64,000 nucleotides of DNA from Streptomyces sp. S3(2020) (GTDB taxonomy: Bacteria > Actinomycetota > Actinomycetes > Streptomycetales > Streptomycetaceae). A program made the position numbers and the translations under genes. The notes beneath the pieces were generated by a model that saw nothing but the letters and a program-made list of their open reading frames with translations, did no database searches and was not told where the DNA came from. Positions 25,619 through 34,097 of the stretch are shown one piece after another; the stretch's first letter is position 1, and each line of letters starts with the position of its first letter. Where the stretch lies: NCBI RefSeq assembly GCF_013044505.1, contig NZ_JABERD010000001.1, positions 1 through 64,000 on the forward strand, given 5' to 3'.

Positions 25619-27100
25619 CTACTTCTCCTCCACGGGCACTTTCTGCGACGGCGGCGTCGCGATTCCGTTGAGTGGTGAAGTGCCCGACGGTGCCTGGCCG
25701 TTCTGGTTCATGGACGCCAGGAGCTGGCGTGCCAGACCCAGTCCGGTGCCGCCCATGGTGAGGGCCTTGGCGAACATGTCCGCCATGCCGTCGGCGCCGT
25801 TGAGGACCACCATGTTGTCGACGTTGCCGAACGCGGACGCGCCCGCCTTGACGATCTCCGGCCAGTTCTCGGCGAGTTGCTGGGCGACGACCGCCTCCTG
25901 GTTCTCGGCGAGGGCGGCGGCCCGGGCCTTGATGGCCTCCGCCTCGGCGAGCCCCTTCGCCTTGCACGCCGCCGCCTCCGCGAGACCCTTGGCCTGGGCC
26001 GCCGCGGCCTCCGCCTCACCGGTGGCCCGGGTCGACGCCGCCGTGGCCGTACCCCGGGCCTTGGTCGCCTCGGCCTCGGCACCCGCGGCCGTCTTGACCC
26101 GGGTCGCCTCGGCCGCCGCGGCGAGCTCCGTCTCCTTCGCCTTGGCCTCGGCCGCGGAGATCCGCGCGTCCCGCTCGGCCTCGGCGAGCGTGCGCTTCTC
26201 GTAGGCCTGGGCGTCCGCCGGCTTGCGGACGTCCGCCTGGAGCTGCTGTTCGCGCCGGTTCGCCTCCAGTTCGGCGATCCGGGTCTCCTGGACGACGACC
26301 TCCTGCCGGGCCGCGGCGTCCGCGAGCGGGCCGGCCTGGCGCGCCTTCGCACCTGCCTTGTCCCGCTCGGCCTGGTAGCCGGCCTGGAGGATCTCGCTGT
26401 CCCGGGTGGCCTCCGCCATCCGTGCGAACGACTTCTGCTCGGCCTCGGTGGCCAGCCGGTTCGCCTCCGCCTGCGCGATCCGCGCGTCCCGCTGGACGGC
26501 CGCCGCGTGCGGCATCGCCAGGTTCTGGATGTACCCGGTCGGATCCTCGATCTCGTGGATCTGGAGGGAGTCGACGATGAGTCCCAGCTTCTCCATCTCC
26601 GTACCGCAGGCGGCCCGGGTCTGCCCGGTCAGCTTCTCCCGGTCCCGGATCATCTCCTCGACCGTCAACCCGCCCACGATCGACCGCAGATGACCGGCGA
26701 AGACGTTGTGCACCCGCTCGGACATCAGCTTCTGCTGGTCGAGGAAACGGCGCCCGGCGTTGGCGATCGACACGAAGTCGTCGCCCACCTTGAAGATGAC
26801 CACCCCCCGCACCTTGAGCGGAATGCCCTGGTGGGTCACGCAATCCACGTGCAGCTCGGTCTCGTTGAGGTCCAGCGAGAGCTTGCGCACCGCCTGCACA
26901 CCGGGCAGCACCAGCGTGCCGCGCCCCGTGACGATGCGGAATCCCATGCCTTCCTCAAGGCCCTCGGTCCTGTGCTTGGAACCGGAGATGATGAGCGCCT
27001 CATTGGGCTCGGCCACCCGCCACATCATCTTGAACACACCGATCAGCGCGAGGAGAGCACCCAGCGCGATCCCCGCAACGACGCCGATGACCATCGGCAT
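25619..27100 (-). CDS. Flotillin-like SPFH-domain membrane scaffold protein
   Basis: A 493-residue protein. One N-terminal membrane segment (about 3-25, VIGVVAGIALGALLALIGVF) precedes an SPFH/PHB domain (about 30-200; ANAGRRFLDQQ, LRSIVGGLTVEEMIRDRE). A long Ala/Glu/Lys-rich coiled-coil region with AEAE repeats follows (about 215-415), then a C-terminal NVDNMVVLNGADGM, as in FloA/FloT-type proteins. These organise functional membrane microdomains. GGGGG precedes the ATG. An NfeD-like gene lies upstream on the same strand, the usual flotillin partnership. Frame is open to 27217 without similarity. Confidence 0.92.
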   Translation of the reverse strand: MPMVIGVVAGIALGALLALIGVFKMMWRVAEPNEALIISGSKHRTEGLEEGMGFRIVTGRGTLVLPGVQAVRKLSLDLNETELHVDCVTHQGIPLKVRGVVIFKVGDDFVSIANAGRRFLDQQKLMSERVHNVFAGHLRSIVGGLTVEEMIRDREKLTGQTRAACGTEMEKLGLIVDSLQIHEIEDPTGYIQNLAMPHAAAVQRDARIAQAEANRLATEAEQKSFARMAEATRDSEILQAGYQAERDKAGAKARQAGPLADAAARQEVVVQETRIAELEANRREQQLQADVRKPADAQAYEKRTLAEAERDARISAAEAKAKETELAAAAEATRVKTAAGAEAEATKARGTATAASTRATGEAEAAAAQAKGLAEAAACKAKGLAEAEAIKARAAALAENQEAVVAQQLAENWPEIVKAGASAFGNVDNMVVLNGADGMADMFAKALTMGGTGLGLARQLLASMNQNGQAPSGTSPLNGIATPPSQKVPVEEK

Positions 27101-27233
27101 TCGCCCCCTTTGGATGGTGCCCTTTCGGCACCGAACGAAGGGAGTGTGCGCCTCGGTGAAGCCCGGGTACAGACCCTTGCGGATCCTTGTCACAACCTTG
27201 ACGCATACGGCTCTCACCTGCGGTGGAGCACGC

Positions 27234-27458
27234 TCAACTGTCGTATGCCGCCTGGACGTACACGGTCCTGGGCGCCTGGTACTCCACCACCATCACCACG
27301 GTGCCCCGCTCGATACGGTCCGTACCGGTGGCCGCGTAGGCGAGGAAGTGCTCGGCGCCGCCCCGCACCCGGACGATCACCTCGCCGACGAGCCCGGGCC
27401 CCACCGTTCCGGTGACCCGACCCATGAGCCCGACCATCGACGCATCATCCATGGTCAC
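27234..27458 (-). CDS. NfeD-like small OB-fold protein, flotillin partner
   Basis: A 72-74 residue protein (GTG 27458 or ATG 27452). MVGLMGRVTGTVGPGLVGEVIVRVRGG resembles the soluble OB-fold of NfeD proteins (split here: GRVTGTVGPG, GEVIVRV), followed by AYAATGTDRIERGTVVMVVE. It has no membrane segment. It ends 133 bp before the flotillin start on the same strand; short NfeD-like proteins commonly accompany flotillins in Streptomyces. The call rests on context plus weak similarity. Confidence 0.7.
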   Translation of the reverse strand: MTMDDASMVGLMGRVTGTVGPGLVGEVIVRVRGGAEHFLAYAATGTDRIERGTVVMVVEYQAPRTVYVQAAYDS

Positions 27459-27477
27459 AGGGTACGGGCCGACGGCT

Positions 27478-28902
27478 TCACCCAGCCGGGGAATCCGTCA
27501 CCGCGCGCACCGGCGGCCACGCCTCGTGCCAGCGCAGCTCCGCCTCCAGCTGCGCGGCCAGCGAGATGAGCAGCGGCTCGCTGTTCGCCGGCCCGAGCAA
27601 CTGCGCGCCCACGGGCAGCCCTTCGCCGACGAAACCGGCGGGGACGTTGACGCCGGGCCAGCCCAGCACGTTCCACGGCCACGCGAAGGGGCAGGCGGCG
27701 ATCATGGCGCGGTCTGTGGCCAGCCCGCCCAGCTTCAGCATCGAGCCGACGCGCGGCGGGGGAGCGGCCGTGGTCGGCGCCAGGACGACGTCGTACGACG
27801 TGAAGAAGCCGCCGATACGGCGGTGCAGGACCGCCTCGGCCCGGCGTGCCGCCCTGAGCGGCGCTCCGCCGAGCAGCCGCCCCAGCCGGGCGGCGTCCCG
27901 GGTGCGCCGGTCGAGGAGTTCGGGGAAGGGGGCCTCGCCGACCCGCTCGGCGAGACCGACCGTGGCGCGCGGGATGAAGGTGAGCCCGATCTGCCCGTAC
28001 GGGGGGTCGGCCTCCTCGACGGTGTGCCCCAACGCGGCCAGTTTCTCGGCGAGTTCGACGACCTTGGCCCGTACCCCGGGCTGGAGCCGTGCGGGCAGCG
28101 CGGTGAACGGGGGCTTGAGGGCGAGTGCGATGCGCAGCCGGCCGGGGTCCCGTCCGACCGCTCCGGAGGCGTCGACGGCGGGCGGCCGGTGCGGGTCGAG
28201 GTCGTGGTTGCCGCTCGCCGCGTCCAGCAGGAGTGCGGCGTCGGCGACCGTGCGGGCCAGGGTGCCGTTGACGGTGATGCCCTGGAAGGACTCGCCGCGC
28301 GGCCAGGTGGAGATCCGGCCGCGCTGCGGCTTGATGCCGATGAGATGGGTCCAGGAGGCCGGGATGCGCACCGATCCGGCGCCGTCCGAACCGAGCGCGG
28401 CCGGTACCAGGCCGGCGGCGACGGCGGCGGCCGAACCGCCCGAGGAGCCGCCCGGGGTGTGCTCCGCGTTCCACGGGTTGCGGGTCGCGCCGAAGGCGGG
28501 TCCCTCGGTGAAGGGCCACTGCCCGAACTCGCAGGTGTTGGTCTTGCCGACGACGACGGCTCCGGCCGCCCGCAACCGCCGTACGGCTTCCCCGTCCTGG
28601 GCCACGGCCGGGAACTCGCCCCGGCAGCCGAACGCGGTCGGCTCGCCCGCCACGTCCATGTCGTCCTTGACGGCGACGGGTACGCCGAGCAGCGGCCCGC
28701 GCACTCCGGCGGCGAGTTCCTTGTCCGCAGCGTCCGCCTCGGCGAGCGCCGCTTCGGCCCTCAGGACCCGGAAGGCGTTGAGGGTGGGCTGCGTCGCGTC
28801 GATCCGCTTGAGGGCCTGCTCCACGAGCGTCCGCGACGTCACCTCCCCCTCGGCCAGCGCACGGGCGGACTCCGCCAGGCCTGCGGCGCGGTCGAGCGTC
28901 AT
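27478..28902 (-). CDS. Amidase-signature family hydrolase
   Basis: A 474-residue amidase. The Ser-cisSer-Lys triad is visible: Lys in GVPVAVKDDMDV, the Gly/Ser-rich HTPGGSSGGSAAAVAAG, and the nucleophile region GSDGAGSVRIPAS, followed by IGIKPQRGRIS. Substrate not predictable; GatA is unlikely because no gatB/gatC neighbours exist. ATG 28902 is preceded by GGAGG; a longer frame to 29040 lacks a ribosome-binding site. Divergent from the GH43-like gene over 240 bp. Confidence 0.9.
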   Translation of the reverse strand: MTLDRAAGLAESARALAEGEVTSRTLVEQALKRIDATQPTLNAFRVLRAEAALAEADAADKELAAGVRGPLLGVPVAVKDDMDVAGEPTAFGCRGEFPAVAQDGEAVRRLRAAGAVVVGKTNTCEFGQWPFTEGPAFGATRNPWNAEHTPGGSSGGSAAAVAAGLVPAALGSDGAGSVRIPASWTHLIGIKPQRGRISTWPRGESFQGITVNGTLARTVADAALLLDAASGNHDLDPHRPPAVDASGAVGRDPGRLRIALALKPPFTALPARLQPGVRAKVVELAEKLAALGHTVEEADPPYGQIGLTFIPRATVGLAERVGEAPFPELLDRRTRDAARLGRLLGGAPLRAARRAEAVLHRRIGGFFTSYDVVLAPTTAAPPPRVGSMLKLGGLATDRAMIAACPFAWPWNVLGWPGVNVPAGFVGEGLPVGAQLLGPANSEPLLISLAAQLEAELRWHEAWPPVRAVTDSPAG

Positions 28903-29078
28903 GCGGGACACCTCCGGGAGGGCATTGTCTACCGAACGGTAACCTGTGGAAGCGCTGTCCCGGAACGCCCTTGCCGCGGGCGGGAGTTCCGTGCGCGGCA
29001 CAGCATTCCCACAGTGCTCGCCAGGTGATGCGCAAACCATTGACGCGATTCAGCCTCGCCCCTACCTTCTGATCGACT

Positions 29079-29097
29079 TTCCGAACCTTGTTCGGAA
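29079..29097. promoter_or_regulatory. 8-bp inverted repeat upstream of the GH43-like gene
   Basis: TTCCGAAC (29079-29086) and GTTCGGAA (29090-29097) are exact reverse complements separated by 3 bp, about 45 bp before the GTG of the exported glycosidase. A partial copy (TCGGA) follows. Size and symmetry fit a GntR/LacI-type repressor operator; the cognate regulator is not in the window. Confidence 0.6.
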
Positions 29098-29142
29098 TGT
29101 CGGACATCAGAGCCGCGTTGTTCGCCCGAGGGAGAGCCGCCC

Positions 29143-30522
29143 GTGACCACACGACCCCCCGCACCGTCCCGTCGTACCCTGCTGCGTGCGATGGCGGCCC
29201 TGCCCGCCTCGGCCGTGCTGATGGGCGGCCTGCCCGGCGCGGCCCTCGCCGCCGCCCCGGCGAGCGGCTCCGCGACCCGCTACACCATCGTGCCGTTCCT
29301 CAACAGCAACGACGGCACGGTGAACGTCTACCAGTCGGACGACGCCCTCGACTTCCGGCTGCTCCAGTCCTCGGCCTACACCCCGCCGAGCAACAGGATC
29401 CGCGACGCCAGCATCTTCAAGCACACCAACGGCTACTACTACATCACCTACACCACCCACACCTGGCAGGACACCAGCACCACCATCGGCTTCGCCCGCA
29501 GCTCCGACCGGGTCAACTGGACCTTCCTGTACGACTACACGGTCCCGATCACCAACCTGTCCCGGGCCTGGGCGCCCGAGTGGTTCGTCGACAGCGACGG
29601 CAGCGTGAACGTCATCGTGTCCTGCTCGGTCACCAGCGACGAGTGGATCTTCACCCCGTATCTGCTGAAGGCGACGAACACCGCGCTCACGGCGTGGAGT
29701 TCACCGGTCGCGCTGTCCGGGATCGGCTCGAACCACATCGACACGTACCTCGTGAAGATCGGCTCGACCTATCACGCGTTCACCAAGAACGAGACGACCA
29801 AGTACATCGAGTACGCGACGGCCACCTCGCTGACCGGCCCCTACACGATCTCGAAGACCGGCGACTGGGCCGGCTGGGGCAGCTACCGCGAGGGCCCGGC
29901 GCTCGTCCAGCTCGACAACGGCGCCTGGCGGCTCTTCTTCGACGGCTACGGCGACGGCAACTACTACTACAGCGACAGCTACGACACCTTCGCGACCTGG
30001 TCCGCCCCGGTGGCCCTGCCCGTGGTCTCCGGAACGGCCCGGCACTTCACGGTGATCAAGGAGACGGTGACGGGCGGACCGACCCTGGCGAAGAACGTCA
30101 CACGGTCCTTCCAGTCGGCCAACTACTCCACCCGCTACTGGCAGACCCAGTCCTCGCTGCTCAACCTCCCGGTGGTGACCAGCTCCAGCACCACCGCCGA
30201 GAAGACGGCGTCGACCTTCACCGTCGTCGCGGGCCTCGCCGACGCCAACGGCTACTCCTTCCGCGACTCCTCCGGCAACTACCTGCGCCACTGGGACTTC
30301 AGGGCCCGCTTCGACGCGAACGACGGCACGACGACGTTCGCCAAGGACGCGACGTTCATCGCCCGCACGGGGAGCACGAGCGGCTCGATCCGCTTCGAGT
30401 CGTACAACTACCCCGGGTACTACCTGCGCCACTACAACTACCAGCTGCGGGTGGAGCGTTCGAACGGCACCGATCTCTTCCGGACCGACAGCTCCTTCAC
30501 CCCGGTGACCGCCTGGGCCTGA
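29143..30522 (+). CDS. Tat-exported GH43-like protein with AbfB (CBM42-like) domain
   Basis: A 459-residue secreted protein. The N-terminus SRRTLLRAMAALPASAV is a twin-arginine signal with an AxA cleavage site near residue 37. Residues about 45-310 form a five-bladed propeller of the GH43/GH62 type (FLNSNDGTVNVYQS, IRDASIFKHTNGYYYITYTT, SRAWAPEWFVDSDG, YREGPALVQLDNGAWRLFF) with carboxylates where GH43 places its acid/base residues. Residues about 325-459 are an AbfB-type arabinose-binding domain (VTRSFQSANYSTRYW, NYLRHWDFRARFD, YYLRHYNYQLRVE). Action on arabinose-containing plant polysaccharide is likely. GTG 29143 has GGGAGA upstream. Preceded by an operator-like palindrome. Confidence 0.87.
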   Translation: MTTRPPAPSRRTLLRAMAALPASAVLMGGLPGAALAAAPASGSATRYTIVPFLNSNDGTVNVYQSDDALDFRLLQSSAYTPPSNRIRDASIFKHTNGYYYITYTTHTWQDTSTTIGFARSSDRVNWTFLYDYTVPITNLSRAWAPEWFVDSDGSVNVIVSCSVTSDEWIFTPYLLKATNTALTAWSSPVALSGIGSNHIDTYLVKIGSTYHAFTKNETTKYIEYATATSLTGPYTISKTGDWAGWGSYREGPALVQLDNGAWRLFFDGYGDGNYYYSDSYDTFATWSAPVALPVVSGTARHFTVIKETVTGGPTLAKNVTRSFQSANYSTRYWQTQSSLLNLPVVTSSSTTAEKTASTFTVVAGLADANGYSFRDSSGNYLRHWDFRARFDANDGTTTFAKDATFIARTGSTSGSIRFESYNYPGYYLRHYNYQLRVERSNGTDLFRTDSSFTPVTAWA

Positions 30523-30532
30523 GCCCCCGGGG

Positions 30533-31618
30533 CTAGAGCGGCGCCGGGGACGAGGCACCGGCGATCAGCAGACGGGGCGTGCCCGTGCCGTTCGCGGGCA
30601 CGCTCCACAGGTCGCTGGTGTCGACCTCGCCCTCGGCGGGGAGGGCGTAGGCGACGGTTTTGTCGTCCAGCCAGGTGGCCTGGTCGTCGACGCTGTGGCG
30701 TTCGGCCAGGGGTGTCTCCTTGAGGGTGCGCAGGTCGAGGACGTACTCGCGCCAGAGGTCGGTACGGGACAGCACCCGCTTCTTGAAGGCGACGCGGGTG
30801 CCGTCGGGGGAGAGGGACGGGCACTCCACGTTCTCGATCAGGGTGGTCACCGACTGCCGCGAGATCGAACCCCGCACCAGGTAGGTCTTGTTGTCCGTGT
30901 TCAGGGTCGCGTAGAACGTGTCGTCGTCCGTGGCGAAGGTGACACCCCAGAAGTTGACGTCCGCCGCCTTGTAGGACTTGCCGTCCAGATCGATGGCGAA
31001 CGTCTCCAGGCTGGGGATCAGCTTCATGGTGCGGGTGTCCAGGATCGAGGTCCTGGTGGAGAAGAACGCGGACGCGTAGGACTCGCCCGAGACGAAGACG
31101 GTCCAGGCCACGAAGCGGCCGCTGGGCGAGACCCGGGCGCGGCTCGGGGTGCCCGCGAGCGAGTACGTGTGCCGGGTGCGCAGGTCGGCGTCCAGGAGCA
31201 GGGCCCGGTTGTTCTGCTTGAGGACGCCGGTGTCGGACTGGAGGCAGACGCCGGTGTCGGCGGCCGCGTAGAAGCGCGCGCACTTCAGGTCGGAGGCGGT
31301 CCGCCCGCTGTCGGGCTCGGTGGACGGGACCGAGGCGACGGCGGTGCGGTGCGGACCGGAGGCCGCGTTGACGAACATCAGCCGGTCCTTCTGGCCGAGC
31401 GTCACCTTGCCCCCGCTGACGGCGGGGCCGCCCGCCTGCGGCCGGTTCGCCCGGTCCGCGCGGTCGGCGGCGCGCAGGACCAGGCCGGTCCCCACGCCCG
31501 CGAGCAGCAGCACCGCCGTGACGAGGACGATCAGGCGGCGGCGGAGCGATGTCATCTGGTTCCTCTGGTTCTTCTTCGCTGGAGTCGTCATCGGGTCCCG
31601 CTTCGCCGTGGTGGTCAT
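30533..31618 (-). CDS. Membrane-anchored TolB-like beta-propeller protein
   Basis: A 361-residue protein with one N-terminal membrane segment (about 28-48, LIVLVTAVLLLAGVGTGLVL) and a large outer domain of WD40/TolB-type blades (ARVSPSGRFVAWTVF, CPSLSPDGTRVAFKKR, DDQATWLDDKTVAYALP). A role in surface glycan handling is inferred only from its place in a GT2-MFS operon beside the polysaccharide cluster. Three consecutive ATGs (31618, 31591, 31555) are possible starts; 31618 has GGGAG just upstream. The first two lie in a near-duplicate repeat. Convergent with the GH43-like gene (10 bp gap). Confidence 0.78.
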   Translation of the reverse strand: MTTTAKRDPMTTPAKKNQRNQMTSLRRRLIVLVTAVLLLAGVGTGLVLRAADRADRANRPQAGGPAVSGGKVTLGQKDRLMFVNAASGPHRTAVASVPSTEPDSGRTASDLKCARFYAAADTGVCLQSDTGVLKQNNRALLLDADLRTRHTYSLAGTPSRARVSPSGRFVAWTVFVSGESYASAFFSTRTSILDTRTMKLIPSLETFAIDLDGKSYKAADVNFWGVTFATDDDTFYATLNTDNKTYLVRGSISRQSVTTLIENVECPSLSPDGTRVAFKKRVLSRTDLWREYVLDLRTLKETPLAERHSVDDQATWLDDKTVAYALPAEGEVDTSDLWSVPANGTGTPRLLIAGASSPAPL

Positions 31619-31644
31619 CGCTCCCGCCTCGCCATGGTGGTCAT
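31568..31644 (-). repeat. Degenerate 26-27 nt tandem repeat at the TolB-like start
   Basis: On the minus strand, units beginning ATGACCACCA (31644), ATGACCACCA (31618) and ATGACGACTC (31591) repeat at 26-27 nt spacing, each continuing GGCGA(G/A)GCGGGA or a variant. The first unit is a 9-codon ORF whose ATG overlaps the MFS stop (ATGA) and whose TGA overlaps the 31618 ATG, a chain that could couple translation. Confidence 0.6.
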
Positions 31645-32963
31645 CGGGCGCCGCCGGTAGGCCTCAGCACCAGGCCCGCGACGGCCGCGCAGCACAGCAG
31701 CCCGACCGCCGAGCCGGCCAGAGCCGGTCCGTAGCCCCATATCGTCCAGGCGGCGCCGAACCCCAGCGAGCAGCAGAACCGGGCCAGTGCCTGACTGGTG
31801 CCGACGATGGCGAGACCGCTGGCGCGCAGATGCTCGGGCACGGTGGCGGCCAGGGCGGCGGGGAGCACCCCGTCGGTGGCGGCGTAGAACACGCCGTGCA
31901 GGGCGAGGACGAGGAAGGGCAGGGCCGGTGTGGCCGGGGCCCACAGCAGCAGCGCGTAGGCGGTGAGCAGGGCCAGGTGCCCGGCGAGGAACACGGTGTG
32001 CCGTCCGACGCGGTCGGCCAGCGCGCCGAGGGGCACGGCCAGCAGCAGGAACACGACGGCGGTGCCCAGTGGCAGCAGCGGGAACCACTCCTCGGCGAGG
32101 CCCGCGCGCCGTTGCAGGAGCAGGTAGACGAAGGCGTCGCTGACGGTGGTCAGACCGAGCAGCGCGGCACAGCCGGCGAGGGCCCGGAGGCGGGGCAGAC
32201 GCAGCAGGTCGAGGGCCTCGCGGAAGCGGACGGGCGGCCTTGTCGTATCGAGCGGCGCGTCCTGCGGCACGTCTGCCCCGTCGGGCGCGGTGTCCCGTGG
32301 CCCGCCCGCGCCGGCAGGCCGGGAGTCCTGCCCTCTGCCCGGTACGAACAGCACCAGGACGACCACGCCGAGGACGGCCACGCACGCGCTCACCCCGAAC
32401 ACGGCGTCGTAGCCGTCGGCCGCCGCGTTGAGGATGAGGAACGCGGCCAGGGGGCCGAGCATCGCGCCGGTGGTGTCCATCGCCCGGTGGATGCCGAAGG
32501 CCCGGCCCTGGCGTTCGGACGGTGTGGACAGGGAGATCATCGCGTCGCGCGGGGCGGTGCGCAGGCCCTTGCCGGTGCGGTCCAGGGCGAGGACCGTACC
32601 GAGGGCGCCGATGCTGCTCGTGAGCAGGAGCAGCGGTTTGCACAGCGCGGACAGGCCGTATCCGAGCCCGGCGATCAGCTTGTGGTTGCGTACTCGGTCG
32701 GCGAGATGACCGCCGGTGAGCTGGACCAGCGCGCTGACGCCGTTGTAGACACCGTCGAGGGCGCCGAATCCGAGGGGACTGAAGCCGAGCGTGGTGACGA
32801 GGTAGAGCGGCAGGACGGCGGTGACCATCTCCGAGGAGATGTCGGTGATCAGGCTGACCGTGCCCAGCACGAGCACGACCGGGGCGACCTTGGGCCGCAG
32901 GCCGCGTCTTCGGCCCCGCTCGGTGTCCGCCCCTGCGGGTGCGGAGCGGTCGGTGAGGTACAT
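31641..32963 (-). CDS. Major facilitator superfamily transporter
   Basis: A 440-residue membrane protein with about twelve hydrophobic segments in two halves, separated by a hydrophilic loop near residues 205-245 (GQDSRPAGAGG to DTTRPPVRF). The first half has the MFS loop motif GGHLADRVRNHK, and DRTGKGLRTAPRDAMIS is a typical second loop; the second half repeats GALADRVGRHTV. This resembles COG0477 YfkF/YttB-like permeases. Substrate unknown; operon context with a GT2 suggests export of a small molecule or glycan precursor. It lies 25 bp after the GT2 stop. Confidence 0.85.
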   Translation of the reverse strand: MYLTDRSAPAGADTERGRRRGLRPKVAPVVLVLGTVSLITDISSEMVTAVLPLYLVTTLGFSPLGFGALDGVYNGVSALVQLTGGHLADRVRNHKLIAGLGYGLSALCKPLLLLTSSIGALGTVLALDRTGKGLRTAPRDAMISLSTPSERQGRAFGIHRAMDTTGAMLGPLAAFLILNAAADGYDAVFGVSACVAVLGVVVLVLFVPGRGQDSRPAGAGGPRDTAPDGADVPQDAPLDTTRPPVRFREALDLLRLPRLRALAGCAALLGLTTVSDAFVYLLLQRRAGLAEEWFPLLPLGTAVVFLLLAVPLGALADRVGRHTVFLAGHLALLTAYALLLWAPATPALPFLVLALHGVFYAATDGVLPAALAATVPEHLRASGLAIVGTSQALARFCCSLGFGAAWTIWGYGPALAGSAVGLLCCAAVAGLVLRPTGGAR

Positions 32964-32988
32964 GTCCAGGACTCCAGTCGTGCCGCGT

Positions 32989-33843
32989 TCAGTTCTGCCG
33001 GCTGCTCTCGTCCCGCAGCCAGGTGCCGAAGTCCTGGGCCCTGATGGCCTTCCGCGCCCTGCGCCGGGCGACGACCGCCGCGGTGACGAAGACCAGGACC
33101 GCCGGGAGGAGCTTCGGCTGCCCGCGGAGCAGGGTTGTGAGATCCGCCGTGCTGGTGCGGGCCGTGGCCTCCTCGGGTCCCCGCCGCTGCTCGACCTGGG
33201 CGGTGGACACCGCGGCCCGGATCCGCCGATTGATCAGATCCGGCCAGGTACGCGGCGGATGGACCACGACACCCGCCGCACCGACCACGCGCCGCTCCGC
33301 GGGGGCGAACGCCAGGGACGCCGCCAGGTCGTCAGCCATCAGCGGCGGCAGCGCGGCGATCCGGGCGTGCCCTGCCTTGGAGACCGCGATGACGCCCCGG
33401 CCGAACAAGCCCTCGCGTACGACCGGGAGTTGTTGCCACACCCGGTAGTAAGCGCGTACTCGCCAGGCGCAGCCGTCCAGTGGGATCCGCCGTTCCGGAG
33501 CGGTGGCGAGGATGTCCGAGGTGCCGTCGTCGAGGGGTTCGGTGAGTGTTCGGACGTCCGCTCCCGTGATCACGACGTCGGCGTCCACGTACACACGAGG
33601 GAAGCCCCGCGCGTGCTCGTCACCGGTCCGCAGGGCGGCGTGTTTGGACGGGGTGGGGATCTCCACCACCCGCACACCCGGGCCGCGGGCGGCCGCGATC
33701 CGTGCGGTGTCGTCCGTGCAGCCATTGCATACGACCACGATGTCGTTTTCGTCCTCGCGGGATTCGGAATCGGCCAGAAGTGAATCGAGTAGCCGGCCGA
33801 TGACTTGCGCTTCGTTGTGGGCCGGGATCACGATGCTCGTCAC
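32989..33843 (-). CDS. Family 2 glycosyltransferase with C-terminal membrane segment
   Basis: A 284-residue GT-A enzyme. It starts TSIVIPAHNEAQVIGRLLDS, carries NDIVVVCNGCTDDTA, and has VYVDADVVITGAD as the metal-binding DxD. LMADDLAASLAFAP follows as the acceptor motif. A hydrophobic stretch near residues 245-260 (LLPAVLVFVTAAVVA) suggests membrane attachment. First gene of a GT2-MFS-TolB-like operon divergent from the main polysaccharide operon. Donor and acceptor unknown. Confidence 0.86.
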   Translation of the reverse strand: MTSIVIPAHNEAQVIGRLLDSLLADSESREDENDIVVVCNGCTDDTARIAAARGPGVRVVEIPTPSKHAALRTGDEHARGFPRVYVDADVVITGADVRTLTEPLDDGTSDILATAPERRIPLDGCAWRVRAYYRVWQQLPVVREGLFGRGVIAVSKAGHARIAALPPLMADDLAASLAFAPAERRVVGAAGVVVHPPRTWPDLINRRIRAAVSTAQVEQRRGPEEATARTSTADLTTLLRGQPKLLPAVLVFVTAAVVARRRARKAIRAQDFGTWLRDESSRQN

Positions 33844-33925
33844 CTGGGCAGTATGCAGTCGATGTCACTAATGCGATGTGTGTTTCGTCCAACTGTTCCC
33901 GTGACTGTGCTCGGTGGTCTAGATT

Positions 33926-34097
33926 GAGGCCCGCCGAGCCGGTTTGGGTGGGGAACGTGAGGCCGCGAGGCACAGGCCGACATGCAGGGGACATGGGGCG
34001 GTTGGGGAACCGCTGAGGCTTCTTTCTTTCATCTGCCGTTGTGTCGGGGGCGCATCGGTGTTCGGTCAGGGGTAACCGCGCACGTGGTGGGGGGCGC
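33926..34097 (+). promoter_or_regulatory. Candidate structured leader of the polysaccharide operon
   Basis: A TAGATT -10-like hexamer (33920-33925) would give an unusually long leader of about 165 nt. It contains a perfect hairpin GCGGTT-GGGG-AACCGC (33998-34013) followed within 8 nt by the pyrimidine-rich CTTCTTTCTTTC, like an intrinsic terminator inside the leader, plus several other G-rich and GGCC-containing segments able to pair. No known riboswitch class was recognised. Attenuation is a possibility only. Confidence 0.4.

Noticed and set aside
33926..34097. Cyclic-di-AMP (ydaO) or cyclic-di-GMP riboswitch
   Set aside because: The conserved core sequences I remember for these classes are not found; listed only as an unclassified leader.
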